Assembly (NCBI GenBank): GCA_022410635.1
Contig: JAJVDF010000344.1
Location: forward strand, 38,439-102,438
Length of the DNA stretch: 64,000 nucleotides
DNA from: Tretioscincus oriximinensis
Taxonomy: Eukaryota; Chordata; Lepidosauria; Squamata; Gymnophthalmidae
Direction of reading: 5' to 3'
Of the stretch, positions 11,137-21,540 are shown piece by piece. Numbering within the stretch: position 1 is the first letter of the stretch; every line of letters begins with the position of its first letter. The position numbers and the translations under genes were made by a program. The notes under the pieces are model-generated. The model worked only from the letters and a program-made list of their open reading frames with translations, made no database searches and was not told the origin of the DNA.

Positions 11137-11264
11137 TTATACCACATTTCTGTATTCAAAGAACATCATGATGGTTTTGTACCAAAGTTATAATAATCTG
11201 CGGTGAGCTTGTACCATTTTTTAGCCTCCACTAGCTTTCCTGGCTCTCCATTCCAAAGCAGGCA

Positions 11265-11575
11265 CGGATAGCTCAGTCGCTTAGGAATTCGTCTCTCGCC
11301 TGGGAGGTGGGGTTTCGAAGCCCTGTGTGGGACATGGGGAGGGCTGAGCACCTTCCACTTGCCTGTAGCTCCAGCCAACCCAGCTATTTGAAAGCATGAA
11401 TTGCAAGAAATTGCAATTGACTGCAAGTAGATACATGGGAACCACCACAGCCTGGTGGGGAAGACAGAATGGAAGCCTTCGGGAAAAATATATCCTTGTA
11501 AGCCGCTTTGAGTCCCTTTGAAAGGTGAGAAAAGTGGGCAATAAGAACCCAGTTCTTGTTCTTCTTCTTCTTGTT
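11265..11575 (+). mobile_element. Sauria-like tRNA SINE, sense, full length
   Basis: tRNA-like head with an A box (TAGCTCAGTCG, from 11270) and a B box (GGTTTCGAAGCCC, near 11310). Unique body to 'ccgctttgagtccctttgaa', then 'gcaataagaacccagttctt' running straight into (TTC)n. Pol III promoter elements look intact. Confidence 0.9.
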
Positions 11576-11991
11576 CTTCTTCTTCTTGTTCTTCTTCTTC
11601 TTCTTCTTCTTCTTCTTGTTCTTCTTCTNNNNNNNNNNNNNNNNNNNNNNNNNNNNNNNNNNNNNNNNNNNNNNNNNNNNNNNNNNNNNNNNNNNNNNNN
11701 NNNNNNNNNNNNNNNNNNNNNNNNNNNNNNNNNNNNNNNNNNNNNNNNNNNNNNNNNNNNNNNNNNNNNNNNNNNNNNNNNNNNNNNNNNNNNNNNNNNN
11801 NNNNNNNNNNNNNNNNNNNNNNNNNNNNNNNNNNNNNNNNNNNNNNNNNNNNNNNNNNNNNNNNNNNNNNNNNNNNNNNNNNNNNNNNNNNNNNNNNNTT
11901 CTTCTTCTTCTTCTTCTTCTTCTTCTTCTTCTTCTTCTTCTTCTTCTTCTTCTTCTTCTTCTTCTTCTTCTTCTTCTTCTTCTTCTTCTTC
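11560..11991. repeat. (TTC)n tract grown from a SINE tail, containing an assembly gap
   Basis: TTC with sparse TTG interruptions left of the gap, pure TTC right of it. True length unknown because 270 Ns sit inside. Confidence 0.95.
11629..11898. other. Assembly gap (270 N)
   Basis: A run of N flanked on both sides by TTC repeat. Confidence 1.
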
Positions 11992-12465
11992 CTTTGGTGA
12001 ATATCCTTCCACTTGCCCACTCATGCGCACAGCCCCAGGGAAAAGGAAATTTCTGGTATGATGGAAATACATGTGAGTGATAAATGTTTCAGAGCAGAGA
12101 AGCCAATCTGGAAAGGTTCCATGTGCTGAGCCATCGTCCTGGCTTTGCACTTAGCAACTGTAATATGCGCTTCATGGGCCGGTTTTGAGAGTTCAGCACA
12201 TTTCTGCCTTCTTCCAATTAGCAACTGCCTGTGCTTGATTGTGGGGTTTGATTGCAAATTCTTCCAGGAATCCGTCATTCCTGTGGATTTTTCCTTTCGA
12301 CTCTCTCAGTGGCTCCTTACCCGTCTGTGTACATTTCTGTCACCGAGCAAGCCACGGTTGGAATATTTTCTCTGCTTCTTGGAGGCCAGCAGCCTTTCGC
12401 CTTGGAAGTTTTGAGCCCCGGTGGGGATTTTGAAGGTTTGCTTGGGGTTCTGAGACTTACAGAAA
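11992..12465. other. Intron 2 sequence without recognised repeats
   Basis: Balanced composition, no exon recognised. Confidence 0.5.
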
Positions 12466-13022
12466 AACATAGAAAGCCCATCTTAGTCAAGCAGCTTGGA
12501 TAGTTTCAAGACAGGACTAGACAGGTTTATGGACACCAAGGGTATAAATGGATACTAGGATGGATGTCTGGATGCTGCCTCCAGGATGGAGCAACAGGCA
12601 GGACTCCTGAAATGCCATTTGCGGGGAGTCATGAACAGGTGCATATTTTGCTTTCCTCCGTTCGGGATGCCCAGGTGCATCTAGTGGGCCTCTGTGTGGG
12701 ACATAATGCTGGACTAGGTGGGCTGTGGCCTGATCCAGTATGGCTCTTCTTATGTTCTTAAGCATCCCATCTCACCCAGTGGTCCACCAGTTGGTTCTGG
12801 GCGTCTCTCTAGCAGGAGAACATCGTGTACTCTGGTAGGTTTCAAAGAAATGGAAAAGAATTTCCTTCCAGAAGAGGTGGTGGTAGCTAGCAGCTGGATA
12901 GCTTTAAGACAGCCTTAGACTAGTTCATGGAAGCCACTAGGTTGGATGTCTTGATGCTGCCTCCGGGATGGAGCAACAGGCAGGATTCATGAAGTACCAT
13001 TTGCAAGAAGGGGAGAACAGAG
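12466..13022 (+). mobile_element. Two CR1 tails (TGTTCTTA type), sense, in tandem
   Basis: 12466-12765 ends 'tggctcttcttatgttctta'. 12830-13022 repeats the same tail start ('gtggtagctagcagctggat') and is truncated. They are separated by about 65 bp. Confidence 0.85.
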
Positions 13023-13024
13023 GG

Positions 13025-13257
13025 TAGTTTTGTCTTCCCTTGCATAAGGGACGGTCCTTCGGGTGAAAAATCAGTTCTCGAAGCCCTTGTGTCAGACACG
13101 GAGTGGGCCGAGCGATCTCTCCTGGCCTCAGCTTCAGCCAACTCAGCTATTCAAAAGAAAGTAGATTTTCAGTCTACATTTCAATTAGATAAATGGGTAC
13201 CACCATTAACCTGGTGGGGAAGATAGAATAGATGTAAGCCCTCGGGAGAAAATTATC
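13025..13257 (+). mobile_element. SINE related to the Sauria-like family, sense
   Basis: 'ttctcgaagcccttgtgtca' resembles a B box. The body has 'cagccaactcagctattcaa' and 'aagatagaatagatgtaagc', then runs into a TCC/TTC tract, as its relatives do. Confidence 0.75.
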
Positions 13258-13528
13258 TTTCTCCTCCTCCTTCTCTTCCTCCTCCTCCTTCTTCTTCCTC
13301 CTCTTCCTCCTCCTCTTTCTCCTTCTCTTTCTCCTCCTCATTTTCTTTCTTCTTCCTCCTCTTCCTCCTCCTCCTTCTTCTTCTTCCTCCTTTCTCTTCC
13401 TCCTCCTTCCTTCTTTTCTTTCTCCTCCTCCTTCTCCTTCTTCTCTTTCTCCTTCTCCTTCTCCTTCTCCTCCTTCTCTTTCTCCTCCTTCTCTTTCTTC
13501 TTCCTCTCCTTTTTACTTCTCCTTCTTC
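13258..13528. repeat. (TCC/TTC)n polypyrimidine tract
   Basis: About 270 bp of almost pure C/T on the + strand, joined to the 3' end of the preceding SINE. Confidence 0.95.
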
Positions 13529-13885
13529 TACCAACCAATCAACCAATCAGTCCTGCCTCTTGTATAGTATTCTCATTTTCCGCAAGGAGATGAATTTCAA
13601 AGTATTGCTAACTGACCAAAATAAAAAATACACCAAGAGGATATTTCTTAGTAAAAACTAGATCTTTAAACCAGCTGTTCACTTGCACTCTCTATTTTAT
13701 ATGGAAACTGAAGCAATCCAAAGTGCAGACTCTTAGAAGGGGGTTGGGGGTTGTTCCTTAGTGGAAATAACTACCTTCTGCAGCAGATTTGAAGCTCTGC
13801 AGGGTTTAGTTCTTCGGTTCACATGACTGAAGTGGAAAAAGCTTGTGGGACTTTTCCTTAACGTTCCCAGAGAAAAAGGTCCTTC
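13529..13885. other. Intron 2 sequence, no recognised feature
   Basis: No repeat or exon recognised. Confidence 0.4.
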
Positions 13886-13889
13886 CGTA

Positions 13890-14055
13890 GCGAACCTTAT
13901 TCTGGTTTGTATCTCCCTGCAGAGCTTGGCAAACATGCCAGTGTAGACTACGGCAGGCCCCATTCGGGGCCTGCCATAGTCTACACTAGCATGTGGATGG
14001 CAGGACCCTATTCTGAGATAGAGCCCAGAATAAGGCTCAGTTGGCCTGGACATTC
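13890..14055. mobile_element. Palindromic foldback element (PIF/Harbinger-like?), near full length
   Basis: Left arm 'gccagtgtagactacggcag' and right arm 'tgccatagtctacactagca' flank a centre at about 13960. Outer parts 'ccttattctgg' and 'ccagaataagg' also pair. No coding capacity. Confidence 0.8.
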
Positions 14056-14149
14056 GGATGCTGGACTAGATAGGTTGTGGCTTTATTCAGCAAGGCTCCT
14101 ATTTTCTTACTAGCAAGATTAGCCTGTTGCTTTACAGTGATGCAACAGG

Positions 14150-14475
14150 CTTTATCCTCTCCTCCCCTTGCTCCCACCCCATACCTTCATTCCCTCCTCC
14201 TTTCCTTGCTCCTCTATCCCTCTTTCACTTCTTGCTTCTTCCTTCCTTCTGTTCCTTCTTTCCGTTTTTCTTTCCTTTTTTCCATATCCTCCTTCATTTC
14301 CTTATGTCATCAATTCCTTCCTTTGTTCTTGCTTCCTCCTTCCCTCCTTTCTTTCCTTCCTTTCTTCCTTCAATTCTTTCTACCTCCTTCTCCCTGTCTT
14401 TCCTTCTTCCTTTCTTTTCTCCATCCTTTCCTTCCACCTTCCTTTCCTTCATTCCGGCTTATCTTCCCCCTTCCT
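14150..14475. repeat. (CCTT)-rich polypyrimidine tract
   Basis: About 320 bp of C/T-rich sequence with CCTT, TTCC and CTCC units and scattered A/G. It leads directly into the single 39-bp repeat unit at 14476. Confidence 0.85.
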
Positions 14476-14560
14476 CTCTGGGGGCTGCCAAAGTTCCGAG
14501 CCCTGTCATTGATCGTTGATACCTCGGAATGTTGGACTCTTTGATGTGGGTTTTATTATA
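14476..14560 (+). repeat. Single copy of the 39-bp repeat family
   Basis: 'gggggctgccaaagttccga' and 'acctcggaatgttgga' match the last unit and right flank of the seven-copy array at 53926-54216. Confidence 0.8.
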
Positions 14561-14721
14561 TGTACAGATACTACAAATCTTGCAATTTTCCCTCTAAAGC
14601 CCCCGGATTTCAACTGAGTCATCCACAAGGGCTGATTATTATTATTTGTTATTAATGTTTATTTATATAGCGCTAAACACGTACTTAGCTGGTGTTCCTT
14701 CCTCTCTTCCCAAACCCATAG

Positions 14722-14887
14722 ATCTGAATGTCTCGCCCCCGAATGCTTCTGCTGAGAAAGCCAGAAATGTCCTGGCTGTAGAAACGGTGCCCACGGAAAT
14801 GGTGGGTGAGAAAGCCGCCTGCCAGCCGATTCCCAGCCAACCGAGTGCCATCAACTTCTCCCTGAAGCAATGGGGCACGGAGATCAA
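14722..14887 (+). CDS. TBC1D2B: TBC1D2B exon 3 (linker)
   Basis: Acceptor 'aacccatag' ends at 14721, donor AA|GTGAGT follows 14887. Phase 1 in, phase 2 out. Encodes the conserved PNASAEKARNVLAVETVP stretch and then INFSLKQWGTEIK, one residue shorter than human (INFYSLKQWGNELK). It lies between the PH domain and the coiled coil; no catalytic motif is known here. Confidence 0.97.
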
Positions 14888-14914
14888 GTGAGTATCTATT
14901 TGGCCTACCATAAG

Positions 14915-15602
14915 GTCATAAGAACATAAGAAGAGTCCTTCTGAATCGGGTCAGAGCCCATCTAGTCCGTTCTTCTGTCTCACAGAGAGGCCCGCTAGAT
15001 GCCCACGGTCTGAACAGAAGAAGGTAAAATATGCACCTGTCCATGACTCTCTGGAAATGGTATTTCAGGAGTCCTACCTGTTTCTCCATCCCGGAGGCAA
15101 CATCCAGACATCCATCCTAGTACCTGTTCATAAACCTGTCTAATGCTGTCTTGAAGCCATCCAGGCTGTTAACTACCACCACCTCTTTTAGAAATAAATT
15201 CCATAGGGCGATGATCCTCTGAGTGAAAAAATACTTTCCTTTGTCTGTCCCCACTCTTCTGCCCATCAGTTTCAAGGAAGGGCCCCTGATAGAGAAAATA
15301 TTTTTTCTCTACTCACCTTATCCATCCCGTGCATGATTTTATAGACTTCAATCAGATCACCTCTCAAATGCTGTCTTTCGAGGCTGAAGAGGCCCAGATG
15401 TTGCAGCCTGACTTCATAAGGGAGGTGCTCCAGGACCTTGATCCTTCTTGTTGCCCTTTTCTGCACCTTCTCTGGTTCCACCCTATCCTTTGTGAGATGT
15501 GGTGACCAGAATTGTACACAAGATTCCCAATGTGGCCTCACCACAGATTTATAAAGAGGCAAAACAACAGTTGACTGACTTACCAGGCTTATCCTAAGTG
15601 CC
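14915..15602 (-). mobile_element. CR1 LINE 3' region (TGTTCTTA type), antisense
   Basis: Starts 'agaacataagaagagtcctt'. The minus frame 15604-15272 reads LYKSVVRPHWESCVQFWSPH and LGLFSLERQHLRGDLIEVYK, the CR1 reverse transcriptase C-terminal region. It starts 28 bp after an exon donor. Confidence 0.92.
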
Positions 15603-15944
15603 ACCCACCCTTCTGTTCAAGCTCACTGCCAATGAAAGTTCCTAAAGCAACCAGTTGGGAATTGTGGCATATCGGACGTGATCCTTCATCCACATTTCCC
15701 GGTGGCAGTAACCACTCCAGCTCACTGCCTTCTACTGCCAGCCTTCGGCTATCATCCTTTCTCATTCGTAGTCCTGGTCAGCATCACTTTATATTGGAAC
15801 GCAGAGTTAAAGAGGCCGATAAAGTGGCACAAACCCTGTTGCATACAAAAACCGCAACAGAAGTTTCTGCTTGTACATTACAGTGAGTCAAGAAAACTAT
15901 TCCTACTTGTATTGTAAAATGATATTAATAAAGCAAAGATTTGA

Positions 15945-16050
15945 GAGATGCAGGAGGGAGGAGCATGTGGAAGGGCCTTCTCCGTGGTGGGTCCCACACC
16001 AGTGCCTGGTAAAAACACGTCTTTTCACCAAAGCTTTTGACTCCCTTTTT
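15945..16050 (+). mobile_element. L2 LINE fragment
   Basis: 'ggaagggccttctccgtggt' followed by 'aaaacacgtcttttcaccaa' matches the L2 ORF2 C-terminal block at 31880 and 39000. Confidence 0.65.
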
Positions 16051-16054
16051 GACT

Positions 16055-16305
16055 TCTATAGACAGGTTTATGGACACCAAGGGTATAAATGGTTACTAGG
16101 ATGGATGCCTGGATGCTGCCTCCGGGCTGGAGCGACAGGCAGGACTCCTGAAGTGCCATTTGCAGGGAGTCACGAGCAGGAGCATATTTTGCTTTCCTCT
16201 GTTCAAGCTGCCCAGGTGCATCTGGTGGGCCCCTGGGTGGGACAGAAGGCTGGACTTGATGGGCTATGGCCTGATCCAGGATGGCTCTTCTTATGTTCTT
16301 ATATT
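16055..16305 (+). mobile_element. CR1 tail (TGTTCTTA type), sense
   Basis: 'gacaggtttatggacaccaa' to 'tggctcttcttatgttctta'. Confidence 0.88.
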
Positions 16306-16314
16306 CCCCTCTGC

Positions 16315-16489
16315 CAGTGGTGTAGCTAGATTCTTGCGGCCCCTGGGGCAGATAAACAAACTGGGGCCCCAGGACCCCCAAAATTGAATTTTTCATTTTT
16401 TTTCTTTTACAATCAGCTGGGCCCCATTTGTTTTACAAACAGCTGGCTATAGTAACTACTATACTTGCCCTATAGTGGTTACACCTCTG
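16315..16489. mobile_element. hAT-like MITE candidate
   Basis: Ends CAGTGGTGTAGCTAG and GGTTACACCTCTG are approximate inverted repeats. The interior 'ggcccctggggcagataaac' is shared (inverted) with 58270-58420. No clean 8-bp duplication seen. Confidence 0.5.
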
Positions 16490-16529
16490 TGCTCTGTCCT
16501 TCCAGGGAGGGAGGGTATGCATCTTTTAA

Positions 16530-16745
16530 ACCATTTATTAATGTATTTATTTATTCCTTCTCCTCCTCCTTCTTCTTTACTTCTTCTTTTCTTCTTGTTG
16601 TTCTTCTTCTTGTTGTTCTTCTTTGTGTTCTTCTTGTTCTTGTTTTTCTTGTTCTTCTTCTTNTTATTATTTCATGATCTGTTGTTACCCGCCCTGGGAC
16701 CAATAGTGAAGGGTGGGATATAAATCACTTTAACTAAATAAAATA
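16530..16745 (+). repeat. (TTC/TTG)n tract followed by a LINE/SINE-type tail
   Basis: 16555-16665 is TTC with TTG interruptions and an N. 16677-16745 reads 'ttacccgccctgggaccaat' and 'gtgggatataaatcac', also seen at 27575-27640. Confidence 0.75.
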
Positions 16746-17660
16746 AAGAGAGAATTAGATGCTGCTCCAAGAAACTTAGCAAAACCAGCTGGATCTTTGG
16801 AGCTAGGAGGGCTTCTCCCCCCTGTTCCTCTTCCAGTTCCTGGTAGGCCTGGCCGTTTGCAGCAACAGTTAGAAATGTGGGAAAGATGAGATCACAGCAG
16901 CTTCCTTGTGATTCCAGCGTGTGCGATTGATTTCCACCCTTCCCCAGTGTTTCTTCATGTCAAAAGACAAAGAAATTATCGTTGAGGAAACTAGTGGCGC
17001 TTCCACCCTCCGTGCGATTCAGGATTTATTCTTTTTCCTGTGGTTCCCCACACACACACTTAAAAGCTTTTGGTCTTCCAGAGGGGGAAAAACCCACACT
17101 TAACATCCTCCTTAAAAGACATTAAAGGAAGTCCTGGGCTGGGTGGTTCTGGGCTTGCCGAAATTGCTGAGTCAGATGTGGGGAATAAAGACGTTAAGCG
17201 CATCTACTTCTCCCTGGCTGGCCGGCCAGTCACCGCTTACAGGCTTTCCCCCTGCAGAGAAGCCGTGGCACAGGCGGTCATGTGCTCAGCATATTGGTTT
17301 CTGCTGGCTCCTCTTCACATGCTGCAACTGCAGCTTCCTGAGCATTTCTAGTAAACTCCGTTCAGCAGCAGGAGGAAGGCGGCTTGCTGGGATTAGCAGT
17401 GCATGGCGCACGGAAGCAACCCTTGCACATTGCAGGCAACATCTCCCTCTGACCGCAGCGCACGAGAGCCCCAAGCCCTTTGCCTGCTCTAGCTGAACTC
17501 TGGTGACTCCTGGGTGGAGCAGTTGCGCGGTGAGATTTTGCAATGAGAATTCGTGTTCTGTTGGCNTTTGTATCTCATCCTGATGGGCTTTTCCTCTCTC
17601 TTGAGGCTCTTACGGGGCTGTAGCACATTTCTGGGGGGAAAGTGACAGGTTGCTGTGGCT
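16746..17660. other. Repeat-free intron 3 block
   Basis: About 0.9 kb without recognised repeats, GC-richer than its neighbours, with a TGCTGAGTCA (NF-E2/AP-1-like) word at 17165-17174. No exon is expected because exons 3 and 4 join in frame. Confidence 0.5.
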
Positions 17661-17682
17661 TCTACTTAGTCAGTGTTTAGAG

Positions 17683-17870
17683 CAGACCTGGGCAAGGGGC
17701 GGCCCGAGGGCCACATGCGGCCCTCCTACTGCCTCTGACCGGCCCGCCCCTCTTAGCTCAGAGTTATATACAGTATTGGGTAGAACTGAGTTAACTATAT
17801 TAATCCGGCCCTCTAAAACCACCCCAATTTCTCATGCGGCCCCTTGGGAAAAAGTAATTGCCCACCCCTG
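17683..17870 (-). mobile_element. hAT MITE (Buster-type TSD), 188 bp
   Basis: Ends CAGACCTGGGCAAGG and TTGCCCACCCCTG, flanked by a perfect 8-bp duplication gtttagag (17675-17682 and 17871-17878). Reverse-complement copies lie at 31173, 55275 and 55498. Confidence 0.93.
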
Positions 17871-17934
17871 GTTTAGAGGCTTGGGATTACTGCTGTGCAT
17901 GGTGTTCACAAACGAAATGGTGAGAGGAGCTGTG

Positions 17935-18230
17935 TGCCTCTGGGCCCAGAATATCTGGCAAGGGCATTTCGTAGCACCTTGGAGACTCAACAAGGAAAAG
18001 GGAGGTGGCAAGAGATTTCGTAGACAAGGCTACTTCTTCCAGGGGACGCAGATGTTTAGCGAGGGGGAGTCTCGTGGCTCCTTAGGGACTAACAAGAAAC
18101 AGACGGTGAATCTGAGCTTTTATAGTTCATTCTAGATTTTTAGATGGATAGATAGATAATAGATCATTTAATACCTTGACTAACAACTTGAGCTTTTGTA
18201 GATAAGATTACTTCTTTAGAGGCATGGACA
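17935..18230 (-). mobile_element. Tandem pieces of the hammerhead-like repeat
   Basis: 'gtagcaccttggagactcaa' module, then at 18016-18042 (minus strand) CTGGAAGA, a stem GTAG/CTAC and GAAA. A second, decayed copy spans about 18060-18220. Confidence 0.55.
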
Positions 18231-18285
18231 GACAGACTGATGGATGGATGGATATATGGATGGATAGATACATGCATAGATATTT
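18137..18285. repeat. (GATA/GGAT/GACA)n interrupted tetranucleotide repeats
   Basis: Alternating TAGA, GGAT and GACA units, partly interleaved with the hammerhead-like repeat. More of the same lies at 18429-18490. Confidence 0.8.
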
Positions 18286-18435
18286 ATACTTATACCCCAC
18301 CCTGTACCCAAAGGTCTCAGGGTGGCTGACAGTAAAATAATACAAAATTAACAAATTTAAAAAAGTATAAAACAATATCTAAAAGTAAGGACAAAGATGA
18401 CATTACTTCAGCCAAAGGCCAGGTGAAAGAGATAG
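18270..18435. repeat. Unclassified dispersed repeat D fragment
   Basis: 'ataccccaccctgtacccaa', 'aggtctcagggtggctgaca' and 'cagccaaaggccaggtgaaa' in the order seen at 19560 and 31450. Confidence 0.6.
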
Positions 18436-18650
18436 ATAGATGGACAGACAGACAGACAACAGGATAGATGGATAGACAGACAGGTGGATATTTAGCAGAC
18501 ATCTTGCAGTACCTTGATTAACAAGAAAAAGATGGGCACTGATATATTGAATTTGTGTCCTGCAGAATTTGTACCTTGCTTGTTTTTTTTTACACCACCA
18601 CAACCCTGAAGTTAGGATGAAAAGCAAGTTACCCAATGGGCATCCAGGAT

Positions 18651-19225
18651 TCAAAGAATCATTGAGTTGGGACCTCCAGGGTCATGGAGTCTAACCCCCT
18701 GCTCAATGCAGGATTCAGTAATCCGTCCCAGAAAGATGTCTGCCCAGCATGGAATCATAGAATCATAGAGTTGGAAGGGACCTCAAGGGTCATCGGGTCC
18801 AACCCCCTGCTGGATGCAGGATCCATTAAACCATCCCAGACAGATGACTGTCCAGTCTCTGTTTGAAGACTTCCAGTGAACGTGGACTCAGCACCTCCTG
18901 TAGCAAATTGTTCCACTGATTTATCACCATGACTGTCAGAAAGTTTTTTCTGATCTCTAATCTACATCTCCTCCCTTGCAGTTTCATCCCCTTGTTTCTA
19001 GTCCTTCCAAGTGCCAATGAGAACAAGGTTGATGCCTCTGCTCTGTGAAAAGCCCTTCAGGTATTTGTAGGCAGCTACCAGGACTCCTCTCCGTCTTCTC
19101 CTTTGCAGACTAAACATCCCCAGATCCTTTAACCGCTCCTCATAGGATTTCATGGTTTCCAGACCATTCATCATCCTTGTAACTCTCTTTTGAACCTGCT
19201 CCAGCAGATTTTTGCTCCCAAGGAG
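18651..19225 (-). mobile_element. CR1 3' ends (ATTCTATG type), antisense, two insertions
   Basis: 18651-18749 is a short 3' end. 18750 starts again with 'ggaatcatagaatcatagag' and continues to 19225. The minus frame reads GRRCRLEIRKNF and SLEVFKQRLDSHLSGMV. The second copy probably inserted at the end of the first. Confidence 0.9.
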
Positions 19226-19349
19226 ACTAATTTGTCCCCTCTGGGATGTGAACAGACCAGATTTGGTGTGGCTTTGTCCAACTGTGGACCCCTTAGTTTT
19301 TCCAAACTGTGTGCAATATTCATCAGCGTTTCCTTGATATGCTTCCCAG

Positions 19350-19510
19350 GAATTCTGTGACTGCGCTGAGACCTGGCAAAGGGACCAATGAAAATCGGAG
19401 GAGCATTTTTTACACGGAGGAGTGGGAGATGCTAGACCCGACCCCAAAGGATTTGGAGGAATCGATGGCACAAGAAGAAAGAAGGAGGGTTTCTGCAGAA
19501 CCCAGCAAAG
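19350..19510 (+). CDS. TBC1D2B: TBC1D2B exon 4 (linker)
   Basis: Acceptor 'gcttcccag' ends at 19349. Phase 2 in: AA from exon 3 plus G makes K, then NSVTALRPGKGT, IFYTEEWEMLDPTPKDLEES. Human has FYTNEEWELLDPTPKDLEES, so one Asn is missing here. The donor AAAG|GTGCGA (19511) is weak at +3 to +6 but gives the conserved SKG junction with exon 5. Phase 1 out. Confidence 0.96.
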
Positions 19511-19529
19511 GTGCGAACTCTTCTCATCC

Positions 19530-19905
19530 TTATAGAAATTCGTTTGCATTTCTGTATCACCCTAAACCCGAAGGTCTCAGGGCAGTTAACAGTAAAAACC
19601 AAACCAGCATATTGAAAACAGCATTATCCCAAAGTAGGGACGGGTGAGCAGTGTTTCCAGCCAAAGAATAGGTTCAAGAGGTACGTTTTGAAGCGTTTTC
19701 TGAATGCACACAGAGATGGGAATGACACAGCCATAGTCTGGGGGCTGCCACGGGGAAGGCCTTGTCCCGGGTTCCCACCCTACTTTCTACTGAGAGAGGC
19801 AGTACAAGCAGGAGGGAATCCTCTGCAGACCTTAAGGCGTGGGCAGGTTGATATGGGAGATAGGATGTTATTGGTCATTTGGATTGCAAAATCTGGGCAA
19901 GGTCT
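19530..19905 (+). repeat. Unclassified dispersed repeat D, long copy
   Basis: 'ccctaaacccgaaggtctca', A-rich interior, 'ttttctgaatgcacacagag', then 'ggggctgccacggggaaggc' and 'gcaggttgatatggg'. Likely a LINE-derived or composite repeat; class not determined. Confidence 0.6.
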
Positions 19906-20271
19906 CTCAAGAAGCATAAGACCCGAAAATTCAGATGGGGAAGGGGGCTGCCCAATGGGGAGGGGGTCCCAAAGTCACTGTGTAATTCTGATGTGTCCGG
20001 CTCCCAACACTTCCTGCACAGAAAAAGACTTGCAAAATGACTCCTACAAGAAATGACCTACTGGCAATCAGTTTGCTTATTTATTTGTTTGGATTTTTAG
20101 CCCGCCCTATACTTGAATGCCACAGAGCAGATTGCAAACATAAAAGCAGAATATAACACTCATAAAACAGTATCCAATGAATAAAACAACAACTGTGTGT
20201 GAAACTAGGAGAAAAACTATTTCCCCAACCAGAGGGTCAAAGATTTCATAAAGATCTGAAATGAAGCATCC

Positions 20272-20358
20272 TGGTGTATGTATATGTATGTGTATATGTA
20301 TGCGTGCATGCGTGTGTGTATGTATGTATGTATGTATGGATGGATGGATGGATGGATG
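20272..20358. repeat. (TATG)n-(GGAT)n compound microsatellite
   Basis: Imperfect TATG/TGTG units switching to GGAT x5 around 20337. Confidence 0.93.
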
Positions 20359-20399
20359 TACCCCACCTTTTACCCAAAGGTCTCAGGGAGGTCAATGGT

Positions 20400-20612
20400 A
20401 AAAGCAGAAGAAGAACAGAGTTTTTATACCCTGATATTTTCTCACCCAAAGGGACTCAAAACATCTTACAAACTTACTTTTCGCCTGAAGGCTGACATTC
20501 AATTCTCCTCACCACGCTCATTTTCGAATAGCTGGGTTGGCTTGAGCTGAGGACCAATGGAGGGCACTCACCCCTCTTCATGGCTGATTCAGAGCTTCAA
20601 ATTCGGTACCTA
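20400..20612 (-). mobile_element. Sauria-like SINE, antisense, internally deleted
   Basis: 'cagaagaagaacagagtttt', 'gggactcaaaacatcttaca' and 'ttttcgaatagctgggttgg'. The stretch between the CA-rich middle and the head is missing relative to 9587. Confidence 0.75.
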
Positions 20613-20985
20613 AAAGCAGAAATACAAAATTGGTATCTGACTGTGGGAAGGAAAGCAGCATTTCTTCCTCAACCAATGGCCAGGGGAAAGAGGTGAGTCT
20701 TCAAGGATCTTAAAAGAATGCAGAGATGGAGATTGAAGCACCTCGAGTGGGAGACTATTCCATATATCTGGGGGCAGCCGTGAGGAAGCCCTGCCTTGGG
20801 TTCCTATTGCCTGCATCTCTAGATATTCCACTCATGTATCTCAAGGGGGAGGTCGTCACAAATTCAAGGGGGCTACCACTGGAAAGCCCTGGTCCTAGGG
20901 TCTCATCCTCCTTACCACTGGGAGTGGTGGAACAGCCAAGGGACTTCCCCTGCAGATTTTAGGGCATGGGCAGGTTGATATGAGG
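20612..20985 (+). repeat. Unclassified dispersed repeat D copy
   Basis: 'caaccaatggccaggggaaa', 'tatctgggggcagccgtgag' and 'gcatgggcaggttgatatga' follow the same order as 19650-19860. Confidence 0.6.
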
Positions 20986-21230
20986 TTGCGTATCTTAGCG
21001 TTTATCCACGTTTACATCTGTGTGTAATTTTATGCAGTGGCGAAGTGAGGCATGTACAGGCAAATTGGCGATTAAATCGACAGCAACCTCAGTCTCTCTT
21101 TTGGTTTTCAAATCCCCTATTGATCTTTGCGTATTTATTTTGAACATTTGCACATTATTTTGAACATTCCCCACCTTTCCCTCCTTCCCATATCCTTCTT
21201 CCTTGTTTACATCCCTTCTAATATTCAAGA
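20986..21230. other. Intron 4 sequence, origin unclear
   Basis: AT-rich with a C/T-rich strand near 21170-21220. It could be the antisense 3' UTR of an L1-type LINE, but I cannot support this. Confidence 0.3.
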
Positions 21231-21231
21231 G

Positions 21232-21425
21232 ATGCCTCCGAGATGGAGCATCAGGCATGATTCCTGAAATACCGTTTGCAGGGAGTCGAGAATAGGTGAA
21301 AATTTTGCCTTCTTCTGTTCCAGACTGGCAAGGGGCAGTTAGTGTGCAGCTGGGTGAGACAGAAGGCTGGACTAGGTGGCCTCCGGCCCCATTAAGCAGG
21401 GCCCCTCTTAGGTTCTTAGGTTCTA
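21232..21425 (+). mobile_element. CR1 tail (TGTTCTTA type), sense
   Basis: 'gagatggagcatcaggcatg' to 'gggcccctcttaggttctta'. Confidence 0.85.
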
Positions 21426-21540
21426 AGGGGGATTCACGTCTGGAAACTCGTTCTTAACCTCAGTTTCATTGCTTCAACTCCTGATTTTTGCCCCCAATAT
21501 TTATTTTACAATTAACCATTTCTGTTTACAATCCCGTATA

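Noticed and set aside
11270..11330. Genuine tRNA gene
   Set aside because: A and B boxes are present but the sequence continues as a SINE and lacks a foldable anticodon and acceptor arm.
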